Notes: generated by a model from the letters alone, not told the origin. 64,000 bases of DNA from Macrothele yani (GCA_039090855.1 CM076995.1:117552770-117616769), one strand, 5' to 3'; shown: positions 1-10,952, counted from the stretch's first letter. Program-made: numbers and translations.

Positions 1-880
1 ACAGTAACATTGTCATATTCATAACGTTTATGTATGAACTGAAGTTAATCATATTGCACTTTTACTTAGGCACTAGTTATTAATTCATTGGTCTTAGGCC
101 TAGTAATTAATATTGAATACCTAAGTAAAAGCGAATGCTATTAACCTGATTTGGAACATAAACTTTATGAATATGACATCGGTAGAATTAAAAAGGCCTA
201 TGAATTAATACTTGGTGTCTAAGTAAAAGCGCAATGCTATTAGCTTGAGTTGATAAATAAACGTTATGTATATGGAGTCGACGGATTAAAAACCTTCGAA
301 AAGGCCTAGGCCTAGGGCTTATAAATTAGTATTTTGTGCCTAAGTAAAAGCGCAATATTATTAACTTTATTTGATGTGTAAACGTTGTGAATATGACATT
401 GGTAGAATAAAAACTATAAAAAAGGCCTAGGCCTAGGGTCTATGAATTAATATTTCGTGCCTAAGTAAATACCCAATATTATTAACTAGATTTGCTATGT
501 AAACGTTGTGAATATGACATTGGTTAAATAAAAAACTAGTAAAAGGGCCTAGGCCTAGGCCTTTGAATTAATATTTCGTGCCTAAGTAAAGGCGCATTAT
601 TATAAACTTGATTTGACGTGTAAAGGTTGTCAATATTACATTGGTAGAATAAAAATTGTTAAAAAGGCCTAGGCCTATGACCTATAAATTAATATTTAGT
701 GCCTAAGCAAAAACGCAATGCTATTGATTTTATTTGATACCTGAACTTATGAATATGAAGTCGGCGGATTAAAAGCTGTTAAAAAGGCCAAGGTATAGGC
801 CCTATGAATTAATTAAGTAAAAGAAAAGTATTACAAACTTGACATGTTGTGTAAAAATTTAGTGCCTAAGCACAAGTGCA
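1..880. repeat. Satellite array, about 120 bp unit, with an inverted first unit
   Basis: About seven diverged units follow one another. Each carries the block 'gcctaagtaaaagcgcaat' (near 121, 219, 340, 461, 581 and 701), then 'gaatatgacattggtaga', then 'aaaggcctaggcctaggg'. Spacing is about 98 to 121 bp. Bases 1 to about 95 are the same unit on the opposite strand, so the array turns round near the palindrome 'aggcct' at about 95-100. The last unit (about 810-880) is decayed. The array may extend left of the window. Confidence 0.85.
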
Positions 881-1721
881 GCGTTATTTAAAAAATCCCA
901 CCTTATCGTCCTTTTCTGAACACAGCATGAGTCATGTGTAATTCTGTTGTTTCGTCGAACGCTGTAGTTTTAAGAAATGTGCGGCGATCTTTATTCTCCC
1001 CTCCCTCCAGTTGAACTTTTGTGGCCAGTCACCCTAAACTGGTATGAACCGGCGTGAAAATTCAGACAAACAAAGGAGCTCCTTCCCGTCGTTAGGCACA
1101 TTGGAAAACTGCCACACATGATTAGGAAACTTGGAAAACTGCCACACATTCAAAGTGTTCCTCGGAGGAATAGCACTTTGTGCCCGGCCCCTTAGTGAAA
1201 AACGTGTGGCAGTTTTTCTTTTTGGCGGTGTTCCGGCGACCCCACCACACTAGGTATATCATGAAAGTATGTCCCCCCCCCCCCCCCAACATTCAAACAG
1301 TATGTCAAATCGACTTATTAGACTTATTAGTATGCCCATAATGACAATCAAAACGCCCATCTCGGACTTTTATTCGTGGCCTTTTTTCCCTCGGACTTTA
1401 TTTGCTCAGACTTTTTTTCCCTGGGCTTTTTTTCGCGTTTATCAACAGTCTCGGACTTTTTTACCTGGACTTTTTTTCTCGGACTATTTTTACCGATCAC
1501 CAATATTTACATACTATAAATACAATCAGGTGTTATAAGCTATTATTTTCCGAGAAGTCAGTTATTTAGCCAAAGCACGGACTCTCGTCATATCACCGGA
1601 AGTGAAGCACTTTGGCCTAGAGGTCAGCACGAGACTTAATTTGGAAAGCCTTGCCCGGCTGAGAATTTCCCGTTTAATGCTCGGCCTGCTATTTATTGGA
1701 AATAACGCAATTCTTCCTTCA
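881..1721. other. Non-coding stretch with inverted motif and T-rich imperfect repeats
   Basis: No gene is visible. 'ggaaaactgccacaca' occurs twice (about 1102 and 1133) and in inverted form as 'gtgtggcagtttttc' (about 1204), which could form a hairpin. About 1375-1495 is a run of imperfect 'ctcggactttttt' repeats. A C-run lies at about 1271-1288. Confidence 0.5.
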
Positions 1722-2040
1722 GAGTGGGTGGCCTAGTGGCAACGTTCGTGACTGCCACGGAAGGGACCTCAGGTTCGATCCCAGCAGGTACGAACGCTCG
1801 ATCCACTAAATATCCGCCGTGCGTCGTTTGGGCACGTTAAGCCGTCGGGCCCCGGGTACTGCCGCCCCCCCCCCGGTAATAAATAAGGGCGTCTTCCTCC
1901 CCCTTTCTACTTCGCTTCCGTGTCACTTTCCTATCGGGCACTCTAGCCCAAATCTCCTAGCTTCCTGTTTTTAAGGGTTGTTTAAGACCTGGTGTCAGAC
2001 ACTCCCTTCCTAACATCCTCTACATATGATCATGTGGTGA
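1722..2040 (+). repeat. SINE-2 copy (tRNA-derived)
   Basis: The head carries an A-box-like 'ggcctagtggcaacg' and a B box 'ggttcgatccc' (about 1773). The body reads 'gcacgttaagccgtcggg...ggtaataaataagggcgtc' and the end reads 'cttcctaacatcctctacatatgatcatg'. The copies at 3186 and 42076 share this layout. There is no A-tail. The 3' end is a fixed sequence near 'tatgatca'. Confidence 0.8.
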
Positions 2041-2744
2041 TCTTCCTTTAGAGCAGAGACCCGTAATCCGTGAAACACTTTTAAATGGCCCGCGAGACGT
2101 TGTCCACGAATGAAATTTTAAAATGGAAGAAAATAGGTTTTCGAAAAATAGAAACGAAATACACACACACACACACAGAAAAGTTTAAAGAGTACTGAAC
2201 AATGTAGGCGTATCAGGTAGCTATTTTGGAGTTCATTGTAACATACAGTGGTGTGCAAAAAGTATTGCATAACTTGCCAAAACCGTGAATTTTTAAGTTT
2301 AACTCTTTTTTTACCTAATTAATTTTCATAGTTATTTCATCATTTATATGCCATTAGATGCGAAATTTAATGGAAATTTCAAAAATGTCTTAGTTTTCCC
2401 GGTAGCTACTTTTGTTCTTAAGGTATGACAAAATATTGGGTTTGACAAACCATTCAAATTCACGTTAGCTGCATATCACTTGTTACAGCCAATCATACAC
2501 ATTCGTTTACCTGATTTGCTGCTTCCTAATGCTATCCTAATCCTACTCCAGTCTTTAAGCTGTTGCTCATTTCGAACAAAACGCTGTTAGCTCAGTGTTT
2601 GTCTCGGAGTCGGCATTCTGCCTCCTGCATGCGAGCCAATGATAATTCACAATTTGGCATGACGCTGATATTCTTTTCCCAAGCAGTCATTTTCGATTTC
2701 TCACAGTTTTCTTATTAATTTCCTATTTCGTACACCACCCACAT

Positions 2745-2838
2745 CCAAGGAATTACCAAATCCCCACGGAATTACCAAACTCACTTGGAATTACCAGTTC
2801 CCAAGGAATTACCAACTGCCAAGGGAATAATTACCTGC
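2745..2838. repeat. Short tandem repeat, 'aaggaattaccaa' motif
   Basis: Five imperfect units of about 18-20 bp built on 'ggaattaccaa' lie between about 2749 and 2838, inside the Tc1-like element. Confidence 0.75.
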
Positions 2839-3185
2839 TAACGCCATTTGGATCTCCGTCTGCTCTCCGTTGCTTCCTCGTCTTGACCCCCCCCCCCCCA
2901 ATCAGCTTCTTTCCCATCCAGACATGTTTACAGATTCCAAATTTAATGGGCCCCCTCTACTCGATGGGGCTCTTTACTTAGTCATAGGGATAGGGAATTT
3001 TTTTCTTTTCCCACCTGTGACATACTCCTTCAACACTGAAACTTCACCTTTCTCTAAAATATCTATCCTATCAAGGTCCCCTGCCTGCTCCTACAATTTC
3101 CATCATTCAAGTCATGCAGCAGATGGTGAATTGGCTTCTAAACGTACAGACATTTTTCATTTTTTTTTCATTTTTTATTACAGCG

Positions 3186-3480
3186 TTGTGGGCCGCGGAT
3201 GGCCTAGTAGTCAACGTTCGTCACTGCTACGGAGAGATCTCAGGTTCGATCCCAGCAGGTACAAACGCCCGAATCATTAAATATTCGCCGTGCGTCAGAT
3301 AGGCACGTTAAGCTGTCGGACCCAGGGTACTGCCCCCTCCCCGTAGTAAATAAGGGCGTCTTTCTCCTCCTTTCTATCTCGCTTCCGTGTTACTTTCCCA
3401 TCGGGCACCCTAGCCCAAATCTCCTAGCTTCCTATTTCTGCAGACACTCTCTTCCTAAAGTCGTCTACATGGCGATGATC
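3186..3480 (+). repeat. SINE-2 copy nested in the Tc1-like element
   Basis: It starts 'gggccgcggatggcctagtag', has the B box 'ggttcgatccc' at about 3243 and the same body as the 1722 copy, and ends near 'aaagtcgtctacat'. Part of the 3' region is missing compared with the other copies. Confidence 0.8.
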
Positions 3481-3764
3481 TGATACTCGAGCATTGTGTT
3501 GGCGTTGAGATGGTGTGTACTGATTACGCCGGCATCCTGATGTGGTTTCTGTGAGTTCCCCCTCCCCTGGTGGGGGGGGGGGGGGGACGTCGGCGGCTGG
3601 ATGTTGTTGTGGTTCTCTGTGATGGGTGCTGTGGTGCTTGGTTCCCTCTACCCTTCCCCGCTCACCCTTCCCGTCCCGAACTGGTGTCGCGGTTCACTCG
3701 AATGATATGCCCTCCTCTCCTTTCGCTCATTGTTCTGTTTATTTTTCTTATTGAGTTCACATAC

Positions 3765-3850
3765 TCAGATCTCCTAGCTTCCTATTTTGAAGGGCAGTTT
3801 TAGACCTGGGATCAGACACTCCTTTCCTAAAACTTCTTCAAACGTAGCGT
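3765..3850 (+). repeat. SINE-2 3' tail fragment
   Basis: 'ctcctagcttcctattttga' and 'gacctgggatcagacactcc' repeat the SINE-2 3' region without a head. The roughly 280 bp between this and the preceding SINE-2 copy (3481-3764) has a G-run and no recognised gene. Confidence 0.6.
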
Positions 3851-3949
3851 AGCGTACAAGGCATTGTATTGGTGGCTTCTTGTTACAAATATTTTTAGGG
3901 CGTAATACTTGTACATTCTCAATAATTGTTATAACTGCGGAATTGTCCA

Positions 3950-4901
3950 AAGCGGACAGAGGTTCTGCAGGAACAGTGATATTCTTCTAGGCAAACCGCT
4001 GAAAGAGTGGGCTGTAATCAGTCTACAGTTATTAGGCTACTGAAGAAAGTAAGAGACATTGGTGATATTAAAAATATGCGTCGCAGTGGAAGGCCCAGAT
4101 CCACTATACAACCAGGCAGGACGGAGTGCTCAGAAAGCTAAGCTTGGCAGACAGGAGGCTCAGTTCACCTGAATTGCTTCAAAGATGGTCTGAAGTGACT
4201 GATGTTACTGTTAGTACATCTACTGTTAGGAGGAGGCTGCTTCAGCATGACTTAATACATAGCTGCAAAGGCACGCGTAAACCACTGTAAACTGCAAATC
4301 AAAGACAGGGTAGACTTCAGTGGGCAAAACAGCATGTCTCATGGACAACCAAGCAATGGGATAATGTTCTTTTCAGTAATGAATCAGAATTTTGCCTTAA
4401 TGGGAATCAAAGTAGTGCCTGTGTAAGGAGATTCAAGCATGAAGAATTCCGTCCAAGTTGCTTAGTGACTACTGTTAAGCATCCGGTGAAGGTCATGGTT
4501 TGGAGCTGCGTGTGTGCAAATGGCGCTGTGAACCTCCATATTGTCGATGATACGGTAAATGCCCAGAAATACATCTGGATATTCGAAAACAAGATGCTAC
4601 CATCATCTAGAAGACTTTATGACAGCAATTTTATTTTTCAAGATGGCAAAGCTCTCTGTCATCATGCTGAAGTAGTGAAAAAGGGGTTTCAGGAAAAAAT
4701 GCTGAGAATCTGGATTAGCCACCACAGTCATCCGATCGAAAATTTGTGGTTCAAAGTGTCGTATGAACTATCGAAAAAGAAGCCGACAACAAAAATTCAA
4801 CTCATTGAAGATGTAATTCAAATTTGGAATCGTATTGTTCAACCTAATCTTTTAAAAAAACCTTGTTCACAGTATGCCATCAAAATTCAAAGCTGTGATT
4901 A
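3950..4901 (+). pseudogene. Tc1-like transposase relic
   Basis: The frame is broken but recognisable as a Tc1/mariner transposase, the DD(34)E/D enzyme that cuts and pastes the element at TA sites. An N-terminal DNA-binding remnant lies at about 3950-4110. The segment around 4140-4260 reads 'LSSPELLQRW...VTVSTSTVRRRLLQHDL', as in Tc1 proteins. 'LQWAKQHVSWTTKQWDNVLFSNESEFCL' lies at about 4315-4395, where the usual SDES is SNES. 'GGEVMVWSC' is represented by 'VKVMVWSC' at 4486, followed by a 145-codon open stretch (4465-4902). The usual 'DNA.H' site is replaced by 'DGKALCHH', so the catalytic aspartate context is altered. Stops and shifts occur before 4465. It lies within the inverted repeats at 2246 and 5261 and is almost certainly inactive. 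Confidence 0.8.
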
Positions 4902-5261
4902 AAGCTAAAGGCTGGGCAACAAAATATTAGGTACATTCCATAATTTTGCTTCACTATATTTCTGTATTTGAATTTTACTTCATTCCTTATGAATTACAAA
5001 AACTTTTTATTGCTGTAAACCTAAGTACTGAATAAATGATCCTTTTCATAGTAATTTCGACTTGGTCATGTTTTTTGTAATGTATCTTAAGAACAGAAAT
5101 AGCTACAGGAAAAACTAAGACATTTTTGAAATATCCATTAAATTTTACAACTAATGACATAGAAATGATGAAATAACTGTGAAAATTAGTTAGTTCAAAA
5201 AAGAGTTAAACTTAAAGATTCACAGTTTTTGAAGGTGATGCTACACTTTTGCACACAACTG

Positions 5262-5970
5262 CAGATATGTTAATTGTATAGTTTCTTCTTCCGCAAATTA
5301 AGTTTTAGAATTCAAAACCTGTCTCTGCACTTAAATATAAGCAACCTAGTGCTAGGTCTCCAAATATGCAAACTAATACTTCGAACTTCCTCATCTCCGC
5401 TGCAGCGACGAATGGCGCCAGAAGTTCGTTTTGGTTGTGAGAAGCTGATAACTGTGTTCATATAAACATTTCTCGGAAAAGAAAAAAGCCACGTGTTTTA
5501 GTCGCTAAAGCCAACAACGTGTAAACGGAATTTGATTTCAACCTTAAAAGAAATAAACTATCCCGTTTCAGACTCTGATCTTACAGCCCGACTTGTCGGT
5601 TTTAGCTGTAATTAATTAATCAATATATCCGGTGGCAGATTCGTTTCACGCAAGGAACTTTGCCATCTGATTATTTAGCAAGCCAGTCTTCGTTTTTTGA
5701 GACGAAAATACTTTTTAATGCAGGAGCAAAACGTTAAACCCTCCAGTACAGGCTCGAGCCCAGAATTCTTTACTATCATATAAAAAAAAAAAAAAAAGCT
5801 GGTGGCAGTCGAAATTGGGTTTCTGCCCGTGCAGACCCATCATACTTTGGCCTCAGTTTGTAAGTAGGTAAGGATCATCTTCATCAATGTCGAGTACTGC
5901 TGGCTTTGAGCTTTTCTGGTATTTGTCCCTGCTTACGTTGGTGACAGTCAGAATCGTATTTCTGCAAGTA
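5262..5970. other. AT-rich spacer, no gene seen
   Basis: There is an A-run at about 5780-5796. A loose repeat of 'gtggcagtcgaaattgggtttctgc' lies at about 5803, with a diverged second copy at about 5940. No coding or RNA feature is supported. Confidence 0.5.
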
Positions 5971-6712
5971 CTGCACGGGTTTCCACGAATTAAGCAACAA
6001 ATGGAAAAATCGTGATAACTCAAAAATTATGCAACCCATTCAGATTAAATTTGATGGTAAGCTTTGCCAGACCAAATGCAACAAAAAAGCGTAAGAACAT
6101 GTGATACAAAGCATTTACATTTCGTATGAATGATGCAAATATGAAAATACAGAAATATAGGTATCAAGATGAAATAGGAAAAGGTACTTCAATACAGAGT
6201 GTGGTTGCCCCGAGCAGCAATACAGGCCCGACAGCGATGTTGCATGCTGTTATTTATGGTGTCGAGCAGTTCCGTTGGTAGCTGCGTCCATTGCTCGAGC
6301 AAAACAGAACGGCGTCCCTGCACGGTTCGGGGAGGGGGCTGGAGTCCAGCAACATGCCTCCCGAAATCATCCCAGACATGCTTAATGGGATTCAGATCCT
6401 GAGATCATGCTGGCCACTCCATACGGACTATAGTCTCCTGTTCCAGGTGTTGGTGCACGAGGCGAGCTGTGTGAGGGTGGGCGTTATCCGTCTGCAGTAC
6501 AAATTTATCGCAGATTTCGGCCGCATGGACCTAATGTTCGTCCGTCCTGGACCTATTGTTCATCCGCATACGGACGAACATTAGGTCCAGGATGTCGGCT
6601 CTATACCTCTGAGCACTGAGGTTTCCATGTGGCAACACATAGAAGTAGGTACGGCTGCCTAACAATATGCCTGCCCACACCAGAACACTACCACCACCAT
6701 AGGTGTCCCTTT

Positions 6713-7500
6713 CCTGGATATTAGAGGGAAGATATCAAGTACCGTTCTCACTACAGATGTAAACTCCTGGATATTAGAGGGAAGATAGCACTGGTTCCAG
6801 GGAAGAGAGAGAAAGTGAGAAACATTACCCTAAGCCAAGGATAGGTGTTTCAGTGTCCAGCACAATAGGTGATTCAGTGTCCAACACAATTTTGCAAAGT
6901 GAGAAACATCACCCTAAGCCAAGGATAGTTAATAGGGAGTTTCGATTTTATATCCCTATATCTTTCCTGGATATTAGAGGGCAGATAGCAAGTACCGTTC
7001 TCACTACAGATTTAAACTCCTGGATATTAGAGGAAAGATAGCACTGCCGCCCCGGTGGCGCAGTGGTCTAAGGCGTTGGCCTCTGATCATTCGTCCGTAA
7101 GGGGTCCGGGTTCGAATCCCGGTCAGGCATGGATGTTGTGTTTGTCTTACGGCACTGGCTCTCTCCCTTCCCTGGAACCAGTGACCCTAAATTAGGGACG
7201 GGCGACTGCTTATAGCCCATTGAGTTGCTCACGGTGGTCGTTAAACCTCCAATCAAAAAAAAAAAAAAAAAAAAAAAAGATAGCACTGGTTCCAGGGAAG
7301 AGAGAGAAAGTGAGAAACGTCACGTCCAGCACAACGTGTCCAGGTGCTTCAGTGTCCAGCACAATTTTGCTAAGTGAGGAACATCACCCTAAGCCAAGGG
7401 TAGTTAGTAGGGAGTTTCGATTTTATATCCCTATTTCCTGGATATTAGATATAAGATAGCAAGTACCGTTCTCACTACTGATGTAAACTCGGCGAGAATC
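6713..7500. repeat. Local tandem duplication inside the Tc1-like element
   Basis: The blocks 'ctggatattagagggaagata', 'aagtaccgttctcactacag', 'agagagagaaagtgagaaac' and 'catcaccctaagccaagg' recur in the same order at about 6713-6800, 6765-6960, 6960-7045 and 7280-7500. They give two to three copies of a unit of roughly 250 bp. A SINE interrupts the last copy. Unit boundaries are not exact. Confidence 0.7.
7046..7278 (+). repeat. SINE-1 full-length copy (tRNA-derived)
   Basis: The head has an A box 'ggtggcgcagtggtcta' and a B box 'gggttcgaatcccgg'. The body reads 'atggatgttgtgtttgtctt...ccctaaattagggacgggcgactgc' and the tail 'cacggtggtcgttaaacctcc', followed by an A-run. The 9-bp duplication 'gatagcact' lies on both sides (7037-7045 and 7279-7287). 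It serves as the reference copy for the family here. Confidence 0.93.
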
Positions 7501-8246
7501 ACTCTTTAAACAGTATCGCGTCTCATCAGTAAACAGAACGGACCTCCACTGATTTTGAGTCCAGTTCACATGCATTCGTGCCCAATTGAAACGTTCATTT
7601 CGGTGGCAGGGGTGAGAATCACGCATAATACCGGTCGCCGAGCATACAGCCTTCCTGCGTGTAACCTTCTGCGTACCGTCGAAGCTGATACCGTTCGTCC
7701 GGTGTCTACCGCAAGCACAGATCTGGGATGAGTCGGTGTAGCCGTCATGTCCCGCCGTACCAAAACCCAGGAATACCGGTCATCCGCGGAGGTCGTCGCC
7801 CTTGGCCTGCCTTCGCTGTACCTTCGGGAAGCTGCTGACCATAGAATAATCGACGTTGAGCCATCTCGCGAAGTCTGCCTGCCGTTGCCCTTCTTCGAGT
7901 CGGCCTATCGCTCTGTAGCGTAACTCCGCTGGTAAATAACGTCTCGAAGTCATTTTAACAAAATCGCCGTCTCGAAATCTTGTCATTCACCGCCACATAT
8001 GAATTGGCGACTCCTTCCGAAACAGCTGGTTTTAAGCTCTTCGCGTTTGCATAAAGCGTTGCCAGCGTCACTCATTAGCCTTCCGTACATGCTGTATGCC
8101 TTCGCCCATAACAAATGCAAATTTCGTGCAATTTGAACTATATTTCGCCGATATCGCGATTTTTCGCGATTTTTCAGCTTGTTGCTTAATTTGTATCGCG
8201 ATTTTTCAGCTTGTTGCTTAATTTGTGGAAACCAGTGTATTTGTGA

Positions 8247-8365
8247 CGTACTACAGAGGTAAAGCACGTGTCAAGACGACAAATCTGCAGCGATACATTC
8301 CTTCCGTTTAGCTCAGTTGGGAGAGCAACTTACTCCGGAGTGAGGAGGCTCGAATTCGTCACTGA
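8247..8365 (+). repeat. Composite repeat with a tRNA-like part
   Basis: 'gtgacgtactacagaggtaa' and 'cgtgtcaagacgacaaatctg' recur diverged around 22779-24155. From about 8307 it resembles a tRNA head: 'tagctcagttgggagagc' can form a D arm and 'cttac...gtgag' an anticodon stem. The T arm 'ggctcgaattcgtc' does not pair, so a working tRNA gene is unlikely. Confidence 0.55.
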
Positions 8366-8711
8366 CAAATTTGTGTTTTCACATACTTGCCAATCACGAC
8401 CGTTTAGAAAGTTCTCCTTAAAGGATCTCCTAATCGGAATTATGCAGTTGCCAGTTTTCCTGAGGAATTCCCCATACCAAATACGTCGGTGAAATGATGC
8501 CGCGAAGGTGACAACCAAGCGAAGAAAAATAGCAACACAGACTTTCACTTTTAGGAAAATAGTAGCAGAAGCGACTGGAAAAGTGGTTTTGGGAAATAAT
8601 TTCGGTATCAATACGCACCTACTCGAGGAAATTTTGTCCTGTTTCTATATTAAATATATAATATTCTGAAATTTTTTTAAAGCAAATTTAATTAAATTTC
8701 ATAATGCGCTT
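8366..8711. other. Spacer without recognised feature
   Basis: No domain-bearing reading frame or repeat match was seen. It becomes AT-rich after about 8640. Confidence 0.4.
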
Positions 8712-8726
8712 AAAAACATCAACTTG

Positions 8727-8950
8727 TTTTTTTTTGGGGGGAGGGGGGATGTTTAACGACCACCGTGAGCAACTCAATGGGCTATAAGCAGTCGCCCGTC
8801 CCTAATTTAGGGTCACTGGTTCCTGGGAAGGGAGAGAGCCGGTGCCGTAAGACAAACACAACATCCATGCCTCACCGGGATTCGAACCCAGACCCCTTTC
8901 GGACGAATGATCAGAGGCCATCGCTTAGACCACTGCGCCTCGAAGCGGCA
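8727..8950 (-). repeat. SINE-1 copy, minus strand
   Basis: It reads from a T-run (the 3' A-tail) through 'gtttaacgaccaccgtgagc' and 'cgggattcgaaccca' to 'gaccactgcgcctcg'. The target duplication 'aaaacatcaacttg' is present on the left (about 8713-8726) and right (about 8969-8982). A 23-base A-run (8950-8972) lies between the SINE head and the right duplication. Confidence 0.9.
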
Positions 8951-9030
8951 AAAAAAAAAAAAAAAAAAAAAACATCAACTTGAAGCTAGATTATACAGCG
9001 AAATATACACTGTATATACATATATATGCA

Positions 9031-10189
9031 CAGTCGAGTCACATCATTGTGACCACCTCCTACTTCTGACGTCAACACAACAGCGCTAGCCAATGAAAGA
9101 AGGCACATGTCGTGAACTGCCTTGGAGGGTATATAATGTGTGCTGTAGGCATTCTAAAAACATATCACTTGTTGCTGTCATGGATAAAAGGAGTGATCTA
9201 TCAGATTTGCAAAAAAAAAAAAAAAAAAGGGATGATTATCGGCTTTCGGGCCAAGGGTGATAGTATTTCTGAAACAGCGCAGTTTGTGAACTGTTCGCGT
9301 GCTGCTGTGGTTAAAGTGTACCGTGATTGGAGAAATGGTACCATTGCGAATAAGTGACTTGGAAACTGCGTAGCACCACGTGCCATTGATGTGAGAGGTG
9401 AACATCGGCTTCGAAGGTGCGTGAGAGCAGATCGACACGTTACAGTGGAGCAACTCAGTGGCCGAATGAACCATGGGGCTACCGGAAGTGTGTCTAAAAC
9501 GACAGCTCAGCGAACCCCGCTTCGTATGGGGCTCCGATGCAGACGGATTGTCACTGCACCTTTGCTAACAAAGGTGCATCGGCAGAAAAGGCTTACATTT
9601 GCACGGCAGTATCGGAATTGGACCTCCGCTGATTGGCAAAGGATTGCCTTCTCCGATGAGTCACGTTTTCTGCTTCATCGAACGGATGGGCGTTGGCGTA
9701 TGAGACGAGAAACATCGGTGAAAAAACATTCTTCAACCATTGATGGAAGAACAAAAGCTGCTGGGGGGCGGCGTTATGGTCTGGGGAATGTTTTCGTGCA
9801 TTCGCTCGGTCCACTCATACCTGTAGAAGGCACTATGGATAGAATTCGTTATGAATCCATATTTGCAGACCACGTACACCCACCCATACAAGCTGATTGT
9901 CTTTCCTGTGGCGAATGGGATCTTCCAGCACGACAATGCGACGTGTCACACCGCTAGAAATGTCCGATAGTGGTTGAAAGAGCAATGAAGACTTCAAATT
10001 ACTTCCCTGGTTCCCTCGACTGTGTTGTCCGCTTTATGAATTCTTCACGCACCCTCCAGCAGCTGTCAGATGCACTGCAGTCAGCATGGCTCCACATACC
10101 TGTGAACACCTTCCAGCACCTTATTCTCTCCGCCCTGCATACAGCGGTTACTCTGGATATTAGCTGGTGGTCACAAAAATGTGACTCGA
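9031..10189 (+). mobile_element. Tc1-like transposon, family C copy 1
   Basis: The left end 'cagtcgagtcacatcattgt' and right end 'aaaatgtgactcgag' are inverted repeats, and 'gaccacc' / 'ggtggtc' follow inward. The copy at 41945 has the same ends. It contains one transposase reading frame on the plus strand. Confidence 0.88.
9180..10160 (+). pseudogene. Tc1-like transposase, family C, broken
   Basis: It starts at the ATG at 9180 ('MDKRSDLSDLQK'), upstream of a helix-turn-helix-like region 'ISETAQFVNCSRAAVVKVYRDWRN'. The second DNA-binding part is 'HVTVEQLSGRMN...VSKTTAQRTPLRMGLRCRR'. The first catalytic region is 'WTSADWQRIAFSDESRFLLHRTDGR' at about 9617-9693. The middle region is 'LGNVFVHSLGPLIPVEGTMDRIRYE', and 'QHDNATCHTARN' is recognisable at about 9928-9962 in a shifted frame. 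An A-run of about 18 bases at about 9210 breaks the frame where the sister copy has five A. The stop 'tga' at about 9355 and a lost C-terminal part finish it off. The third catalytic block is largely deleted compared with 41945-43475. Confidence 0.85.
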
Positions 10190-10206
10190 GTTCATTAATT
10201 CGAAAT

Positions 10207-10345
10207 GCTTTCAAATTTCATCCACCCATCTCCCCTGGGGTCTTCTTCTGGGTCTTTTCCTATCTCTTGAAATCCAGTCTAAAATTTCGACCGTCCATCG
10301 GTGGTCGATCATTCTGGCAACATGGACAGCCCATTGCTCGTTCTT
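10207..10345 (-). pseudogene. C-terminal fragment of a LINE reverse transcriptase protein
   Basis: The minus-strand translation gives 'WAVHVARMIDHRWTVEILDW' followed by an Arg/Lys/Pro-rich stretch and 'GRWVDEI'. This matches the end of the polyprotein in several invertebrate LINE clades (RTE/CR1-like 'WAGHVARM.D.RWT..IL.W.PR'). It is a 5'-truncated remnant next to the Tc1 right end. Confidence 0.6.
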
Positions 10346-10536
10346 GACAGACGTTGTGTTGATGGCTCCTACATTTTATGCATACTAGTGTGATATACCT
10401 CGTTCCGCACTCAGCTGTTGCATGCCCCACCTGTTTAAAAGTACTGTGTACATTTTGAGCTACTTTTCTGGGCGATATCGTCCTTGCATTTGTTCATATT
10501 ACTCCTTTTTCATGTCGTTAGCTCGTTTGTTTACGC

Positions 10537-10921
10537 TTGGAAGCTGCCAACATGGCGGGTTCCGGTCTCTCCTTATCATCTCTGGGCGTGGCGGATGCAT
10601 GCCACGTAGCACTTCCCACGTCCATCATGGAAGTTGACCTACTCTCGTCCTCAGATGTGTCTGCTCAGGTGCCTTCTCAGCTTCCTAATACTCCTGCTCC
10701 GGTTCCTTCCCAGGACTTGGCTGCGCCTCCTGCTTCAGCTCTGCCTCTGCCTCAGTGCTCTCCCTGGGTACTACTGAAACTACTCCCTGTACTTCTCTTC
10801 CCTCATTGCCTTCTGTGCCTGCCGGCTCCATACAGACTTCTCTTCCGAGGATGTCATTTGCATCTACAGTACAACGAGGCGCAACTTCTACGTCCGATTC
10901 TTCTCAACCTGATGGTCTTTT

Positions 10922-10952
<31 letters not shown>

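Larger units (their letters stand above)
2246..5261 (+). mobile_element. Tc1-like DNA transposon with about 200 bp inverted repeats and nested inserts
   Basis: The left end 'cagtggtgtgcaaaaagt' and right end 'ttttgcacacaactg' are inverted repeats preceded or followed by TA. Similarity continues inward for about 200 bp; both ends contain 'aagtttaactctttttt' and 'aaaaatgtcttagttttt'. This is the long inverted-repeat type of Tc1 element. The span is about 3.0 kb, roughly twice the usual 1.3-1.7 kb, because SINE-2 sequence and other DNA lie between the left repeat and the transposase. Confidence 0.85.
6190..7986 (-). pseudogene. Tc1-like transposase relic
   Basis: Read on the minus strand from the ATG at 7986, the N-terminus has a helix-turn-helix-like stretch ('RYRAIGRLEEGQRQADFARWLNVDYSMVSS', 7780-7986). 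Next comes the second DNA-binding part 'TVSASTVRRRLHAGRLYARRPV' (about 7640-7700), then 'WTQNQWRSVLFTDETRYCLKSDSRR' (about 7500-7570), which carries the first catalytic Asp as TDE. The C-terminal part is at about 6190-6440 and reads 'EWPA.SPDLNPIKHVWDDFGRHVAG'. This is the Tc1 'SPDLNPIEHVWD' block with the last acidic residue replaced by Lys. Between these parts the gene is disrupted by a repeated block and a SINE, and the 'HDNA.PH' region is not recognisable. The protein should be dead. Confidence 0.8.
5971..8238 (-). mobile_element. Tc1-like DNA transposon (minus strand) with nested SINE-1 and internal duplication
   Basis: Left end 'gggtttccacgaattaagca' and right end 'aatttgtggaaaccagtg' are inverted repeats, and TA follows the right end. 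Just inside the right end the block 'cgcgatttttcagcttgttg' occurs twice (about 8157-8220). The transposase relic inside runs on the minus strand. The length of about 2.27 kb is explained by a nested SINE and a local duplication. Confidence 0.8.

Noticed and set aside
8307..8365. Possible tRNA gene
   Set aside because: The D arm and an anticodon stem can be drawn, but the T arm and acceptor stem do not pair. A related sequence at 24129 shows it is a repeat.
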